A stretch of 64,000 nucleotides of DNA, taken from Metabacillus litoralis (GTDB lineage Bacteria > Bacillota > Bacilli > Bacillales > Bacillaceae). Positions within the stretch are counted from its first letter, which is position 1. Every line of letters begins with the position of its first letter. Below the pieces are notes generated by a model. It was given only the letters and a program-made list of their open reading frames with translations. It did not search any database and was not told where the DNA came from. The stretch lies in assembly GCF_007994985.1 (NCBI RefSeq), contig NZ_VOQF01000005.1, positions 522,047 to 586,046 of the forward strand. Reading direction: 5' to 3'. The position numbers were made by a program, and so were the translations under genes. Below are positions 34,365 through 43,031 of the stretch, in pieces.

Positions 34365-37300
34365 ATGAGAAAGATGGTTTCAGTTTTATCTGTTTTAGCC
34401 ATTTTGTTTAGTATTTTTCCAGTAAGTGTGGTACCAACCATTTCTGCAGCAACAAATGACTTGGAAGATAATCTTATTCTTTGGTACAACTTTGAACAAT
34501 CACCAGATTCTAAAACAGTGAAAGATCAATCAGGTCATAATCATGATGGTGTACTAAATAATAATGCTACACTTGTAACTGCTGAAAAGGGTGGAGCAGT
34601 TCAACTAGATGGTGATCAGGACTTTGTGACAATGCCTTCAGGAATACTTGACGAAACGAAGAATGTAACAATTAGTACATGGGTAAACGTGGAGTCGGCA
34701 AAGGATTGGGCAACATTGTATAGCATTGGTGATTTTACTGCAAATGCGGATTATGCGATTAATTATGCATTAAAATCTGCTGGTGAAAATGGAATGCTAG
34801 AATTATTTGGACCTTCGCCATTTCCATCGATTGAAACAGCAGGTATTTCAGTAAATGAATGGGTTCATGTAGCAACTGTTATTTCAGAGCAAACGATGCA
34901 TCATTATATTAATGGTGTACTACAAGGCTCAGAGCCGATCGGAATTGATTCAGGTGATATCGTCTCAGCAACGAATTATATTGGATATCATGCGATGGCA
35001 CATGAGCAAGTTGAAAATAAAGGATTACATGGCAAAGTTTCTGATTTCAGAATTTATAACAAAGCACTTAGTCTTAATGACATCAGAGAATTAGCTGATT
35101 TTTCATTTGATATTAAAGAAGTGGAAGAAGTGAATGTAACAACTGTTGTTGGTACTGAACCAAATCTACCAGCAGAAGTGAATGTAACTTATTCTAATAA
35201 CACTACTGAAAAGCGCCCAGTAGTATGGGATGAGATTTCTTCAGACAAATATGCATCTGCAGGTTCTTTTATGGTAGAAGGAACAATTGAAGGTTCAACA
35301 ATTAAAGCAAAAGCAAATATAACGGTTACTACGGATAAAGAAATTACTTCAGTTGAAACTATATCTGTTTCAACAACTGAAGGATCTTTACCGAATCTCC
35401 CAGCTACTATTAAAGTATTTTATGCTGACAATTCAAGTGATGAGGTAAATGTGACATGGGATGCAATAAAGGAAGATCAATACCGTACAGCAGGAACAAG
35501 CTTTACGATTAATGGAACAGTAGAAGGAATGACTGAAAAAGTAGAGGCGTTTGTTTATGTGACAACAAATGTTTCTGGAGATTTAGTAGCATGGTACAAA
35601 TTTGATCGATTACAAGGAAATCTTGTTCCAGATTTATCAGGTTCTGGGATGCATGGTACATCTGTGAATGGTGGTACCTTACAAACAGTTGAATCTAAAC
35701 CAGCGATTGACTTAGATCACAATAATAAGCAGCATGTTACTCTTCCATCAGGAATTGTTAATAATGTCGATGATTTCACTTTATCAACATGGGTGTACTT
35801 AGATTCAAAAACTGGAGATTGGGCAAGAATTTTCGATTTTGGAAATGGAGCAAATCAATCAACCGTTTTCCTAACACCTAATCTTCGCTTAGATATGAGA
35901 GGATCGATTACAACAGCAACATCAGGAGCACCTAAGGTTGGAGAATGGACACATCTAGCAATTTCAAAAATTGGTGATCAATATACGATGTATAGTAATG
36001 GACTACCAGTAAGCAAATTAACAGATGATCGCGCTCCTGGCCTTACAACTCGTAATTTTATCGGAAGATCAAATTATGCAGCAGATCCTTATCTTGACGG
36101 GAAAATTAGTGATTTTAGAATATACAATGAAGGATTAAATGAAGAAGAAATTAGTCAAGTGATAGCAGAATCATTTTCAGACGAAGATGCTGTTAATAAA
36201 GCGAAAGAAACTCTTAGCTTAGGAGATACATCAGCTATTGTAAGTAACATGGATTTACCAAGTGCAGCAGGTAATGGTGTCACAGTTTCATGGACATCAA
36301 ATAATCAGGATATTATTTCAAATGAAGGAAATGTTAAGAGACCTTCACTGAAAGAAGAAAATGCAACAATTACATTAACAGCTACACTTAGCCGAAATGG
36401 TTATACAGACACAAAGGACTATAGAGTAACAGTTCTAGCTGATAACATTGTTTCTGTAGAAGAGCTAAATGTGATGACACCAGAAAATTTCCCACCAAAG
36501 CTTCCTGAAAAAGTCGTTGTAAACTATTATGATGACTCTCAAGGAGAGATGAGTGTAGAATGGGAAGATTATTCTTTAGATAAGCTTGCAAAATCAAACT
36601 CATTTAAAGTAAACGGCACAGTTTATGGCACAGATATTAAAGCTGTCGCAAATATACATGTAGCAGATCTAGTAAGTGTTGACGATGTGCATGTAACAAC
36701 TGCTCAAAACGTTGAACCGAATTTACCTGATACGGTAACAGCACATTATAGTAATGGCATGACAGATCAGTTAGCAGTTGATTGGAATGAAGTAAATAAA
36801 AATCAATACGCAAAAACAGGTAGCTTTACAATAGAGGGAGCTGCTGCAAAATATAATTACACAAACCCTCTTATTGAGCAAAGAGCTGATCCAAATATTT
36901 ATAAGCATACTGATGGCTACTACTATTTCACAGCATCAGTACCAGAATACAATCGAATTGTGATGAGACGTGCAAAAACAATTCAAGGTTTAGCAAATGC
37001 AGAGGAAGTAACAATATGGGAAGCACACGAATCAGGAGAAATGGCTGTTCACATCTGGGCTCCAGAAGTTCACTTTGTTGATGGAAAGTGGTATATCCAC
37101 TTCGCTGCAGGCCATTCTGATGATATTTGGAAAATTAGACCTTATGTTCTTGAATCAGGTGATGAAAATCCGTTAACTGGTACTTGGGTTGAAAAGGGAA
37201 TGGTTCAAAAATCAGAAGATGATGCTTTTTCTTTCACTGACTTCTCTTTAGATGCAACAATCTTTGAGCATAACGGTAAAAGATATTTCATTTGGGCACA

Positions 37301-38171
37301 AAAAGAAGAAGGCATATCAAATCTATACATGGCAGAAATGGAAAATGCATGGACAATCAAAGGAAAACCAATGCTTCTTGCAACTCCTGATTACGAATGG
37401 GAAAGACGAGGATTCTGGGTAAATGAAGGACCAGATGTGATCAAAAGAAATGGAAAGATATTTGTTTCATTTAGTGCAAGTGCAACAGACTCTAACTATG
37501 CTATTGGATTACTAACAGCTTCTGATGATAGTGATTTAATGGATCCAAAATCTTGGTATAAATCACCAAAACCTGTTATGGAAAGTAATGACGCAACTGG
37601 TCAATATGGTCCAGGACATAGTACATTTACTGTAGCAGAAGATGGTGTAACAGATATCCTTGTTTACCATTCTCGATCGTATAAAGAAATCGACGGCGAT
37701 CCTTTATACGATCCTAACCGCCATACTAGAGTAAAAAAATTAACTTGGAATGCTGATGGTACACCAAACTTTGGTATACCTAATGCAGATGGACTTGTTG
37801 AAGGACCAACAATCGAGGTAAAAGCACATGTTACAGTTATCGAAAATACTGGATATCAAACAAAAAATAAATTTAGCTTAGATAAACTAGAAGCTAACAA
37901 ACAATTATATGTAACGACATCTGTAACAAATAATTCAGATGCCAAAGAGTCAATTATGGTTGTTATGGCATTATATGATGCTGAAAACAAAATGGTAGAT
38001 ATGAAATCCACATCGAAACAAATCTCAAAAGGTAAGGAAGAAGCCTATAAATTGGGGTTAAAGCTTCCTAAGAGTGTGGAAGGACATAAAGTAAAAGTGT
38101 TTGTTTGGAAAGGTGAAAGTTTAGAAGAGACGAGTATGATGCCTGTTTCTAAGGGATTTGTTTTAGAGTAA
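34365..38171 (+). CDS. Secreted multidomain GH43 alpha-L-arabinofuranosidase, not sortase-anchored
   Basis: 1268 residues. Signal peptide 1-28; LamG-like 36-245; two Ig-like (Big_4 type) 250-403; LamG-like 405-605; atrophied Ig-like 610-695; two more Big_4-type repeats 697-825; GH43 propeller 829-1160 with Asp842 (RADPN), Asp963 (SLDAT) and Glu1021 (NEGPD) as the catalytic triad; C-terminal beta domain 1161-1268. Unlike the three upstream proteins it lacks the LPxTAT tail and spacer repeats, so it is probably released or held by LamG binding to polymer. It starts 36 bases after the previous gene behind GGGAGG and ends at a strong terminator, the end of the sugar locus. Confidence 0.88.
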   Translation: MRKMVSVLSVLAILFSIFPVSVVPTISAATNDLEDNLILWYNFEQSPDSKTVKDQSGHNHDGVLNNNATLVTAEKGGAVQLDGDQDFVTMPSGILDETKNVTISTWVNVESAKDWATLYSIGDFTANADYAINYALKSAGENGMLELFGPSPFPSIETAGISVNEWVHVATVISEQTMHHYINGVLQGSEPIGIDSGDIVSATNYIGYHAMAHEQVENKGLHGKVSDFRIYNKALSLNDIRELADFSFDIKEVEEVNVTTVVGTEPNLPAEVNVTYSNNTTEKRPVVWDEISSDKYASAGSFMVEGTIEGSTIKAKANITVTTDKEITSVETISVSTTEGSLPNLPATIKVFYADNSSDEVNVTWDAIKEDQYRTAGTSFTINGTVEGMTEKVEAFVYVTTNVSGDLVAWYKFDRLQGNLVPDLSGSGMHGTSVNGGTLQTVESKPAIDLDHNNKQHVTLPSGIVNNVDDFTLSTWVYLDSKTGDWARIFDFGNGANQSTVFLTPNLRLDMRGSITTATSGAPKVGEWTHLAISKIGDQYTMYSNGLPVSKLTDDRAPGLTTRNFIGRSNYAADPYLDGKISDFRIYNEGLNEEEISQVIAESFSDEDAVNKAKETLSLGDTSAIVSNMDLPSAAGNGVTVSWTSNNQDIISNEGNVKRPSLKEENATITLTATLSRNGYTDTKDYRVTVLADNIVSVEELNVMTPENFPPKLPEKVVVNYYDDSQGEMSVEWEDYSLDKLAKSNSFKVNGTVYGTDIKAVANIHVADLVSVDDVHVTTAQNVEPNLPDTVTAHYSNGMTDQLAVDWNEVNKNQYAKTGSFTIEGAAAKYNYTNPLIEQRADPNIYKHTDGYYYFTASVPEYNRIVMRRAKTIQGLANAEEVTIWEAHESGEMAVHIWAPEVHFVDGKWYIHFAAGHSDDIWKIRPYVLESGDENPLTGTWVEKGMVQKSEDDAFSFTDFSLDATIFEHNGKRYFIWAQKEEGISNLYMAEMENAWTIKGKPMLLATPDYEWERRGFWVNEGPDVIKRNGKIFVSFSASATDSNYAIGLLTASDDSDLMDPKSWYKSPKPVMESNDATGQYGPGHSTFTVAEDGVTDILVYHSRSYKEIDGDPLYDPNRHTRVKKLTWNADGTPNFGIPNADGLVEGPTIEVKAHVTVIENTGYQTKNKFSLDKLEANKQLYVTTSVTNNSDAKESIMVVMALYDAENKMVDMKSTSKQISKGKEEAYKLGLKLPKSVEGHKVKVFVWKGESLEETSMMPVSKGFVLE

Positions 38172-38195
38172 ATAATCATATTATAAATAGCAGTA

Positions 38196-38234
38196 AAAAG
38201 CTTCCTCCAACAATTAGTGGAGGAAGCTTTTTTG
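38196..38234 (+). terminator. Terminator of the carbohydrate locus
   Basis: AAAAGCTTCCTCCA and TGGAGGAAGCTTTT form a perfect stem followed by TTTT. From 38235 to 38455 I see no intact gene; a short open stretch that would encode a hydrophobic peptide ends at 38359. Confidence 0.9.
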
Positions 38235-38455
38235 TCAGTTTTAATTATTTCCAACTTAGCTCGAATGTATTTATGGCGTTATCTGGAGCTTCATTATTGA
38301 GTTTAGTTCTTGTTATTTGGATGTATGATCAAGATAAGCTTTGTAATTTAAATGATTAATGGGAAATACAAGTTTTATAAAACAATAACTTATTACTTTC
38401 TAATGAAAGTTGGGTAAATTACTTAGGAAATATCTAAAAAGAAAGGTGTAAATCA

Positions 38456-38479
38456 ATGTTTGATTATACTGAAATGGAG
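38456..38479 (+). pseudogene. Orphan gene start cut off by a family A repeat
   Basis: ATG 38456 has a good ribosome site (AAAGGTG) and encodes MFDYTEME before the sequence turns into the truncated repeat at 38480. The rest of the gene is gone. Product unknown. Confidence 0.4.
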
Positions 38480-38579
38480 TGTCTGCAGCGCAATGGAACT
38501 GAACTTGTTTCTTTAAGCTTACTGAATATAGATTTATTCGTCTTTTTGTATGACTTCATTATAATTATGTCACAGCCTC
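38480..38579 (+). repeat. Truncated family A element (3' third)
   Basis: It begins abruptly at TGTCTGCAGCGCAATGGAAC and runs to the right end (GTCACAGCCTC), matching the last about 100 bases of the copies at 6947 and 56213. It lies between a beheaded gene and a broken one, so it marks a deletion or rearrangement point. Confidence 0.8.
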
Positions 38580-38580
38580 A

Positions 38581-39212
38581 TTAGATGTATACAGAGCTTT
38601 GCGTTTCCCAGCCACCATCCAGATTCATTACTTTATAACCGTTCTTCATAAAAATTCGTGTAGCCGCGTAACCTCGTAGGCCAACCTGACATATTACATA
38701 AATTGTTAAATTGTCTTTTGGAATTTTGTCCATTCGTTTTCTTATATGACCTAGAGGGATATTGATTGAACCGTAATACCACTCTCATCAATCATATTAG
38801 AAGCAACATAAGCAGCCATATTAACGGGATTTTTGGCTGAAGAAAATGGTGGTGCATATGATAATTCCAGTTCGGTTAAATCATAGACAATAAGGTTTCC
38901 TCTAATAGCAGCAGCTATTACATCAATGCGTTTATCTACACCATCTTTTCCAATGGCTTGAGCTCTGAAGATTTTACCGTTCGTATTATCAAAAATTAAT
39001 TTAATTGAAATTGGTTTAGCTCCAGTATATACCCTGCATGTGAGCTAGGATGAATATGAACAACATCATAACCAATCCCAATATATTTAAGTGTTTTTTC
39101 ATTGTTGCCTGTCCAAAAGGATAATGGTTGACGTTTCATCTAATCTTCTCAAGATTGCAGCTGTGGTTGCACCTCCTGCAACTCCGCCTATTATGACTAT
39201 TTTTTTATTCAT
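38581..39212 (-). pseudogene. Broken CoA-disulfide reductase/persulfide reductase-rhodanese gene
   Basis: The frame opens with MNKKIVIIGGVAGGAT (FAD-binding Rossmann start) to about residue 33. A large internal deletion removes the active-site cysteine region and the NAD domain. It resumes out of frame with GNNEKTLKYIGIGYDVVHIHPSSHAGY, shifts again into KLIFDNTNGKI...AQAIGKDGVDKRIDVIAAAIRGN, then the dimerisation domain, and after another shift ends in a rhodanese tail with VICQVGLRGYAA. The order FAD/NAD oxidoreductase plus C-terminal rhodanese is that of CoADR-Rhd/Npsr enzymes that reduce CoA disulfide or persulfide. At least three lesions make it non-functional. It faces away from the sulfur cluster. 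Confidence 0.85.
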
Positions 39213-39234
39213 TAAAATCATCTCCTTTTCTTAA

Positions 39235-39248
39235 TACCTATACCGGTA
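39235..39248. promoter_or_regulatory. Candidate CstR operator 1
   Basis: TACCT-N4-CGGTA, containing the perfect palindrome TATACCGGTATA (39239-39250). It lies just upstream of the broken reductase start and about 180 bases before yrkF copy 1. Confidence 0.5.
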
Positions 39249-39429
39249 TAACTATAATAATGAATAAAAAAAAGAATTTATGTGATAAATGTCACAGAAA
39301 ATGATGGTGTTAAATGGATAAAAGTAAAAGACATATTTATATGTTTAAAACAAACTATAATATTGACTTACATGCTTTACCAGAATGATAAGTCAATCAA
39401 AATAAGATAGCTGAATAGGAGGGACTTTG

Positions 39430-40002
39430 ATGCAAGTAACAGTCAATAAGATCTTGGATGCTAAAGGATTAGCATGTCCTATGCCTATTGTAAAAACAAA
39501 GAAAGAAATGACTGCACTTGACCCTGGACAGGTTATGGAGATACAAGCCACTGATAAAGGATCTACAGCTGATCTTAGAGCTTGGGCAGATAGCACGGGT
39601 CACCAATATTTAGGTACAGTTGAAGAAGGGGATGTTCTTAAACACTACCTAAGGAAGGCTAGTGCTGAGGAAGAAAAGTCCGAATTGAAGCACCCTGATG
39701 TGGTCAATTTAGAAGAATTGCTAAATGGACTAAATGGGAATGAAAAGATAACGGTTTTAGATGTCAGAGAACCAGCTGAATATGCTTTTGGTCATATTCC
39801 AGGATCAATTAATATACCTCTTGGAGAACTAGAAGAGCGATTTGAGGAATTAAGTGACGCCGAAGACCTCCATATTATCTGTAGAACTGGTAGCCGTAGT
39901 GATTTTGCTGCCCAAAAGCTTACAGAAAAAGGTTTTAAAAACGTGAAAAATGTAGAACCAGGTATGAAGGATTGGCATGGATCTATTGATAAAGCTCATT
40001 GA
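39430..40002 (+). CDS. yrkF: TusA-rhodanese fusion, copy 1 (YrkF-like)
   Basis: 190 residues. The N-terminal TusA/SirA domain (1-75) has CPMP as its sulfur-carrying motif; the C-terminal rhodanese (about 95-188) has the active loop CRTGSRS. Together they pass sulfane sulfur from one persulfide carrier to another in the cytosol. Domain order and length match B. subtilis YrkF and the CstA-type proteins of staphylococci. ATG 39430 has AGGAGGG six bases before; TTG 39427 is less likely. First gene of the first sulfur block; it shares about two thirds of its residues with copy 2 at 45299. Confidence 0.9.
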   Translation: MQVTVNKILDAKGLACPMPIVKTKKEMTALDPGQVMEIQATDKGSTADLRAWADSTGHQYLGTVEEGDVLKHYLRKASAEEEKSELKHPDVVNLEELLNGLNGNEKITVLDVREPAEYAFGHIPGSINIPLGELEERFEELSDAEDLHIICRTGSRSDFAAQKLTEKGFKNVKNVEPGMKDWHGSIDKAH

Positions 40003-40014
40003 GGAGGAAGAAGA

Positions 40015-40404
40015 ATGAAAGTAGCAATTATTGCAGCAAATGGTGGCATGTTTGACGCATATAAAGTTTTCAATATCGCAACTGCGGCAGCTGCTACAGA
40101 TGCGGAAGTAGGGATCTTTTTTACTTTTGAAGGTTTAAATTTAATTCATAAAGAAGCACATAAAAACTTATCAATGCCAGCTGGTAAAGAACATTTTCAA
40201 GAAGGTTTTAAAAAAGCAAATGTACCACCTGTTGAAGAGCTTGTTTCAATGGCAAGTGAAATGGGTGTGAAAATGATTGCATGTCAAATGACAATGGATG
40301 TTATGAGCTTAGAAAAAGAACAATTTGTAGAAGGCATTGATGTAGGTGGAGCTGTAACCTTTTTAACTTTTGCGAAAGATGCAGATGTTACATTAACTTT
40401 TTAA
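40015..40404 (+). CDS. DsrE/F-like sulfur carrier protein
   Basis: 129 residues with the DsrE-type Rossmann-like fold start (VAIIAANGGMFDAYKVFNIATAAAAT) and the conserved cysteine in IACQMTMDVM (about residue 84), which would hold a persulfide. Related to, but shorter than, the YrkE-like protein at 44050, lacking the insertion in its middle. It is co-transcribed with yrkF (12-base gap, GAGGAGG site) and yrkH. A matching gene in block 2 has been lost (45898-46024). Likely takes sulfur from TusA-rhodanese. Confidence 0.85.
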   Translation: MKVAIIAANGGMFDAYKVFNIATAAAATDAEVGIFFTFEGLNLIHKEAHKNLSMPAGKEHFQEGFKKANVPPVEELVSMASEMGVKMIACQMTMDVMSLEKEQFVEGIDVGGAVTFLTFAKDADVTLTF

Positions 40405-40449
40405 TCAATATGAAATCAACAAGTTGTTTTAAAAGGTGGGAGGTTAACA

Positions 40450-41586
40450 ATGGCAAGTGAAACTGATGTTAAAATTATTACGGTTAAAGAGTTAGTAAAA
40501 AAGATCTTCAATCATGAGGATGTATTTATTATAGACGCCCGTAATACCGATGATTTTGACGATTGGAAGATCGAAGGGAAAAACGTTGAAATCATTAATG
40601 CTCCTTATTTTGAATTATTAGAGGGAGTTGACTCTATAGTAGATAAATTGCCAAAGGATAAGGAAATTTATGTTGTATGTGCAAAAGGTGGGTCCTCTGT
40701 GTTTGTTGCACAACAAATAGCAGAGGCTGGATTTACAAATGTCTATTCTGTTGAAGGTGGTATGAAAGCTTGGAGTGAGCATTTGGAGCCTATCAAGATT
40801 GGTGAGCTGAAAAATGGGGGAGACCTTTACCAGTTTGTACGTATAGGTAAAGGATGTTTATCTTATTTGGTTATATCAAACGGAGAGGGAGCGATGATTG
40901 ATACGAGTCGTATGCTAGATCCGTACGAGCCGTTTCTTAAAAAACAAGATCTTAAGCTGACTCATGTACTCGATACACATCTACATGCGGACCATATTTC
41001 AGGGGGAAGAAAGCTTGCAGATAAATTTGATGCAAAGTATTACCTTCCACCAAAAGATGCAAACGAAGTTACATTCAACTATGAAGAAATAAATGATGGG
41101 GATGAATACACAGTTGGTCAGACAACGATTAAAGCCATCTATTCTCCAGGACATACGATTGGAAGTACATCTTTTATCATTGATGATCAGTATTTATTAA
41201 CGGGCGATATCTTATTCATTGATTCAATTGGTCGCCCAGATTTAGCAGGGAAAGCTGAGGATTGGGTTGGTGATTTAAGAACGACATTATATAAGCGGTA
41301 CAAAGAGCTTGCAGATGACTTATTAGTATTACCGGCACATTACATGGGTATAGAAGAGATGAACAATGATGGAAGTGTTTCAAAAAAACTAAGTGCGTTA
41401 TTTCAACAAAACCATGGTCTAAATATTACAGATGAAAATGAATTTAGAAAAACGGTAACCGAGAATCTTCCTCCGCAGCCTAATTCATATCAAGAAATAA
41501 GAGAAACAAATATGGGGAAAATTGCCCCAGAAGAGGAGCAGCAACGCGAGATGGAGATAGGACCAAATCGTTGTGCAGTGCGTTAA
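40450..41586 (+). CDS. yrkH: Rhodanese-metallo-beta-lactamase persulfide dioxygenase, copy 1 (YrkH-like)
   Basis: 378 residues. N-terminal rhodanese 10-115 with Cys77 in CAKGGSS; MBL domain about 125-345 with THLHADH (His177, His179, Asp181, His182), His235 in SPGHT, Asp253 in TGDILF and His297 in LPAHY. The ETHE1-like iron ligands are His177/His235/Asp253 type; such enzymes oxidise glutathione, bacillithiol or CoA persulfide to sulfite. Domain order is rhodanese first, unlike CstB of S. aureus where the MBL comes first. The C-terminal [10 protein letters not shown] is identical in copy 2. Middle of block 1. Confidence 0.9.
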   Translation: MASETDVKIITVKELVKKIFNHEDVFIIDARNTDDFDDWKIEGKNVEIINAPYFELLEGVDSIVDKLPKDKEIYVVCAKGGSSVFVAQQIAEAGFTNVYSVEGGMKAWSEHLEPIKIGELKNGGDLYQFVRIGKGCLSYLVISNGEGAMIDTSRMLDPYEPFLKKQDLKLTHVLDTHLHADHISGGRKLADKFDAKYYLPPKDANEVTFNYEEINDGDEYTVGQTTIKAIYSPGHTIGSTSFIIDDQYLLTGDILFIDSIGRPDLAGKAEDWVGDLRTTLYKRYKELADDLLVLPAHYMGIEEMNNDGSVSKKLSALFQQNHGLNITDENEFRKTVTENLPPQPNSYQEIRETNMGKIAPEEEQQREMEIGPNRCAVR

Positions 41587-41600
41587 GGAGGACCCTGTTA

Positions 41601-41828
41601 ATGGATGCAAATAAAGTTTTAGATTGTAAAGGACTGGCATGTCCAATGCCAATCGTTAAAACAAAAAAAGAAATGGATACCTTAAGTTCAGGAGAAATCC
41701 TTGAAGTTCATACAACAGATAAAGGTGCAAAGAACGATTTTACAGCATGGGCAGAATCGGGTGGACATCAAATAGTAAAAGATGAAGAAGATAATGGTGT
41801 CTTCAAATTTTGGTTGAAAAAAGGGTGA
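41601..41828 (+). CDS. yrkI: TusA-family sulfur carrier (YrkI-like), copy 1
   Basis: 75 residues, a single TusA/SirA domain with the CPMP motif (Cys14) in LDCKGLACPMPIV and a KFWLKKG end. Carries sulfur as a cysteine persulfide between the rhodanese proteins of the block. ATG 41601 follows AAGGAGG; the longer frame from 41571 lies in the end of yrkH. A hairpin follows before the transporter gene. Confidence 0.9.
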   Translation: MDANKVLDCKGLACPMPIVKTKKEMDTLSSGEILEVHTTDKGAKNDFTAWAESGGHQIVKDEEDNGVFKFWLKKG

Positions 41829-41837
41829 TTTATAGAG

Positions 41838-41863
41838 GAAGGATACTTTAGGGTTATCCTTCT
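41838..41863 (+). terminator. Hairpin between yrkI and yrkJ, copy 1
   Basis: GAAGGATA and TATCCTTC enclose CTTTAGGGT, without a strong T-run. A stronger hairpin sits at the same place in copy 2. Confidence 0.45.
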
Positions 41864-41886
41864 TCATTGAATGGAGGAGAATGGCT

Positions 41887-42669
41887 ATGGATTTTTTCTT
41901 TATAATCATTATTTTTTTAATAGGATTTGTTGGCTCCTTTATTTCAGGAATGGTAGGTGTAGGTGGTTCAATCATTAATTTCCCGATGCTATTATACATT
42001 CCACCGTTATTTGGAATTATTGCTTTTACTGCACACGAAGTTTCCGGCATTACTGCCTTTCAAGTTTTTTTTGCCTCAATTAGTGGTGTGTGGACCTACC
42101 GGAAAGGTGGATACTTAAATAAACAGTTAATTTTGTTTATGGGAGGAGCTATTTTAATTGGAAGCTTTGTTGGAAGCTTTGGATCAAGACTTATGACAGA
42201 AGGTGGAATAAATATAGTATATGGGGTATTGGCTCTAATTGCTGTTGTGATGATGTTTATCCCTAAAAAAGGTGTAGATGACATCCCATTTGATCAAGTG
42301 ACCTTCAACAAATGGCTGGCTGCATCTCTGGCACTAGTAGTTGGAATTGGTGCAGGGATTGTTGGAGCGGCAGGTGCATTTATTCTTGTCCCAATCATGC
42401 TTGTTGTATTGAAAATTCCAACGAGAATGACGATTGCTACTTCCTTAGCGATCACATTCATTTCCTCTATCGGAGCAACAGTTGGAAAAATTACAACGGG
42501 TCAGGTTCAGTATTTTCCAGCATTCATTATGGTCATTGCTAGCTTAATCGCGTCACCTCTTGGCGCTAATATTGGGAAAAAAATAAATACCAAAATCCTA
42601 CAATGGATCTTGGCATTATTAATATTAGGTACATCTATTAAAATTTGGTCAGATATTTTATTTAACTAA
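41887..42669 (+). CDS. yrkJ: TauE/SafE-family sulfite exporter (YrkJ-like), copy 1
   Basis: About 260 residues with eight membrane segments in two repeats of the TauE/SafE fold; [16 protein letters not shown] and [18 protein letters not shown] are the paired signature segments. In this setting it most likely expels sulfite made by the persulfide dioxygenase. ATG 41887 (GGAGGAGA about eight bases before) fits the alignment with copy 2 better than ATG 41881. Last gene of block 1; its end overlaps a convergent small gene by eight bases. Confidence 0.88.
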   Translation: MDFFFIIIIFLIGFVGSFISGMVGVGGSIINFPMLLYIPPLFGIIAFTAHEVSGITAFQVFFASISGVWTYRKGGYLNKQLILFMGGAILIGSFVGSFGSRLMTEGGINIVYGVLALIAVVMMFIPKKGVDDIPFDQVTFNKWLAASLALVVGIGAGIVGAAGAFILVPIMLVVLKIPTRMTIATSLAITFISSIGATVGKITTGQVQYFPAFIMVIASLIASPLGANIGKKINTKILQWILALLILGTSIKIWSDILFN

Positions 42670-42838
42670 TTCTTTTACTTTCTATATATGTTTCAAGAGC
42701 AGGATGAAACTCTTTTTTGAAATGATTTTCTGGACATGTTTTTATAACAATATTGCTTAAGAAGTTTGTTTTGCTCGTAATCAACTGTTTATGGCATGTT
42801 GGACATTTTTCAGTAAATAATGATTTAATAAAACTCAA
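42662..42838 (-). CDS. Small protein with paired cysteines, TTG start, 58 aa
   Basis: The start is TTG 42838 with AGGAGG eight bases before, and the gene ends inside the 3' end of yrkJ. The product has CPTC near residues 12-15 and CPENH near 35-39, a Cys2-Cys/His arrangement that could bind zinc or react with persulfide. It has its own promoter with perfect spacing (42888-42916) overlapping a GGGTA half-site. I do not recognise a family. The divergent position from the cstR unit and the cysteines suggest a link with sulfane sulfur stress; this is inference. Confidence 0.6.
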   Translation of the reverse strand: MSFIKSLFTEKCPTCHKQLITSKTNFLSNIVIKTCPENHFKKEFHPALETYIESKRIS

Positions 42839-42887
42839 TATAAGTTCCTCCTATTCTAAGTCGTAAATCCCTATTGATATACTTGGT

Positions 42888-42916
42888 ATTATACAGGGGT
42901 ATTTAAAAAAACTCAA
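42888..42916 (-). promoter_or_regulatory. Promoter of the 58-aa gene with operator half-site
   Basis: On the minus strand TTGAGT (42911-42916) and a perfect TATAAT (42888-42893) are 17 bases apart; TACCCC in the spacer is half of a CstR-type site. Confidence 0.6.
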
Positions 42917-42954
42917 TAAAGTTAAACTAAGGTAAAAACATTATTAATCAGTTG

Positions 42955-42983
42955 TTGACAACATACCCCGTGTGGTATATTAT
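42955..42983 (+). promoter_or_regulatory. Promoter with embedded CstR-type operator 2
   Basis: Perfect TTGACA (42955-42960) and TATTAT (42978-42983) with 17 bases between. The spacer holds TACCC-CGTG-TGGTA (42964-42977), so a bound repressor would block RNA polymerase. It drives the rhodanese-like and cstR genes, giving autoregulation. Confidence 0.75.
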
Positions 42984-43031
42984 GAATCTTGTAAGTTGTT
43001 CCTTGCTACAAATTAGGAAGGAGCCTGATAT

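Noticed and set aside
38235..38359. Short open stretch encoding a hydrophobic peptide (FMALSGASLLSLVLVIWMYDQD...)
   Set aside because: No start with a ribosome site and no neighbour to join; could be the tail of a lost membrane gene but cannot be supported.
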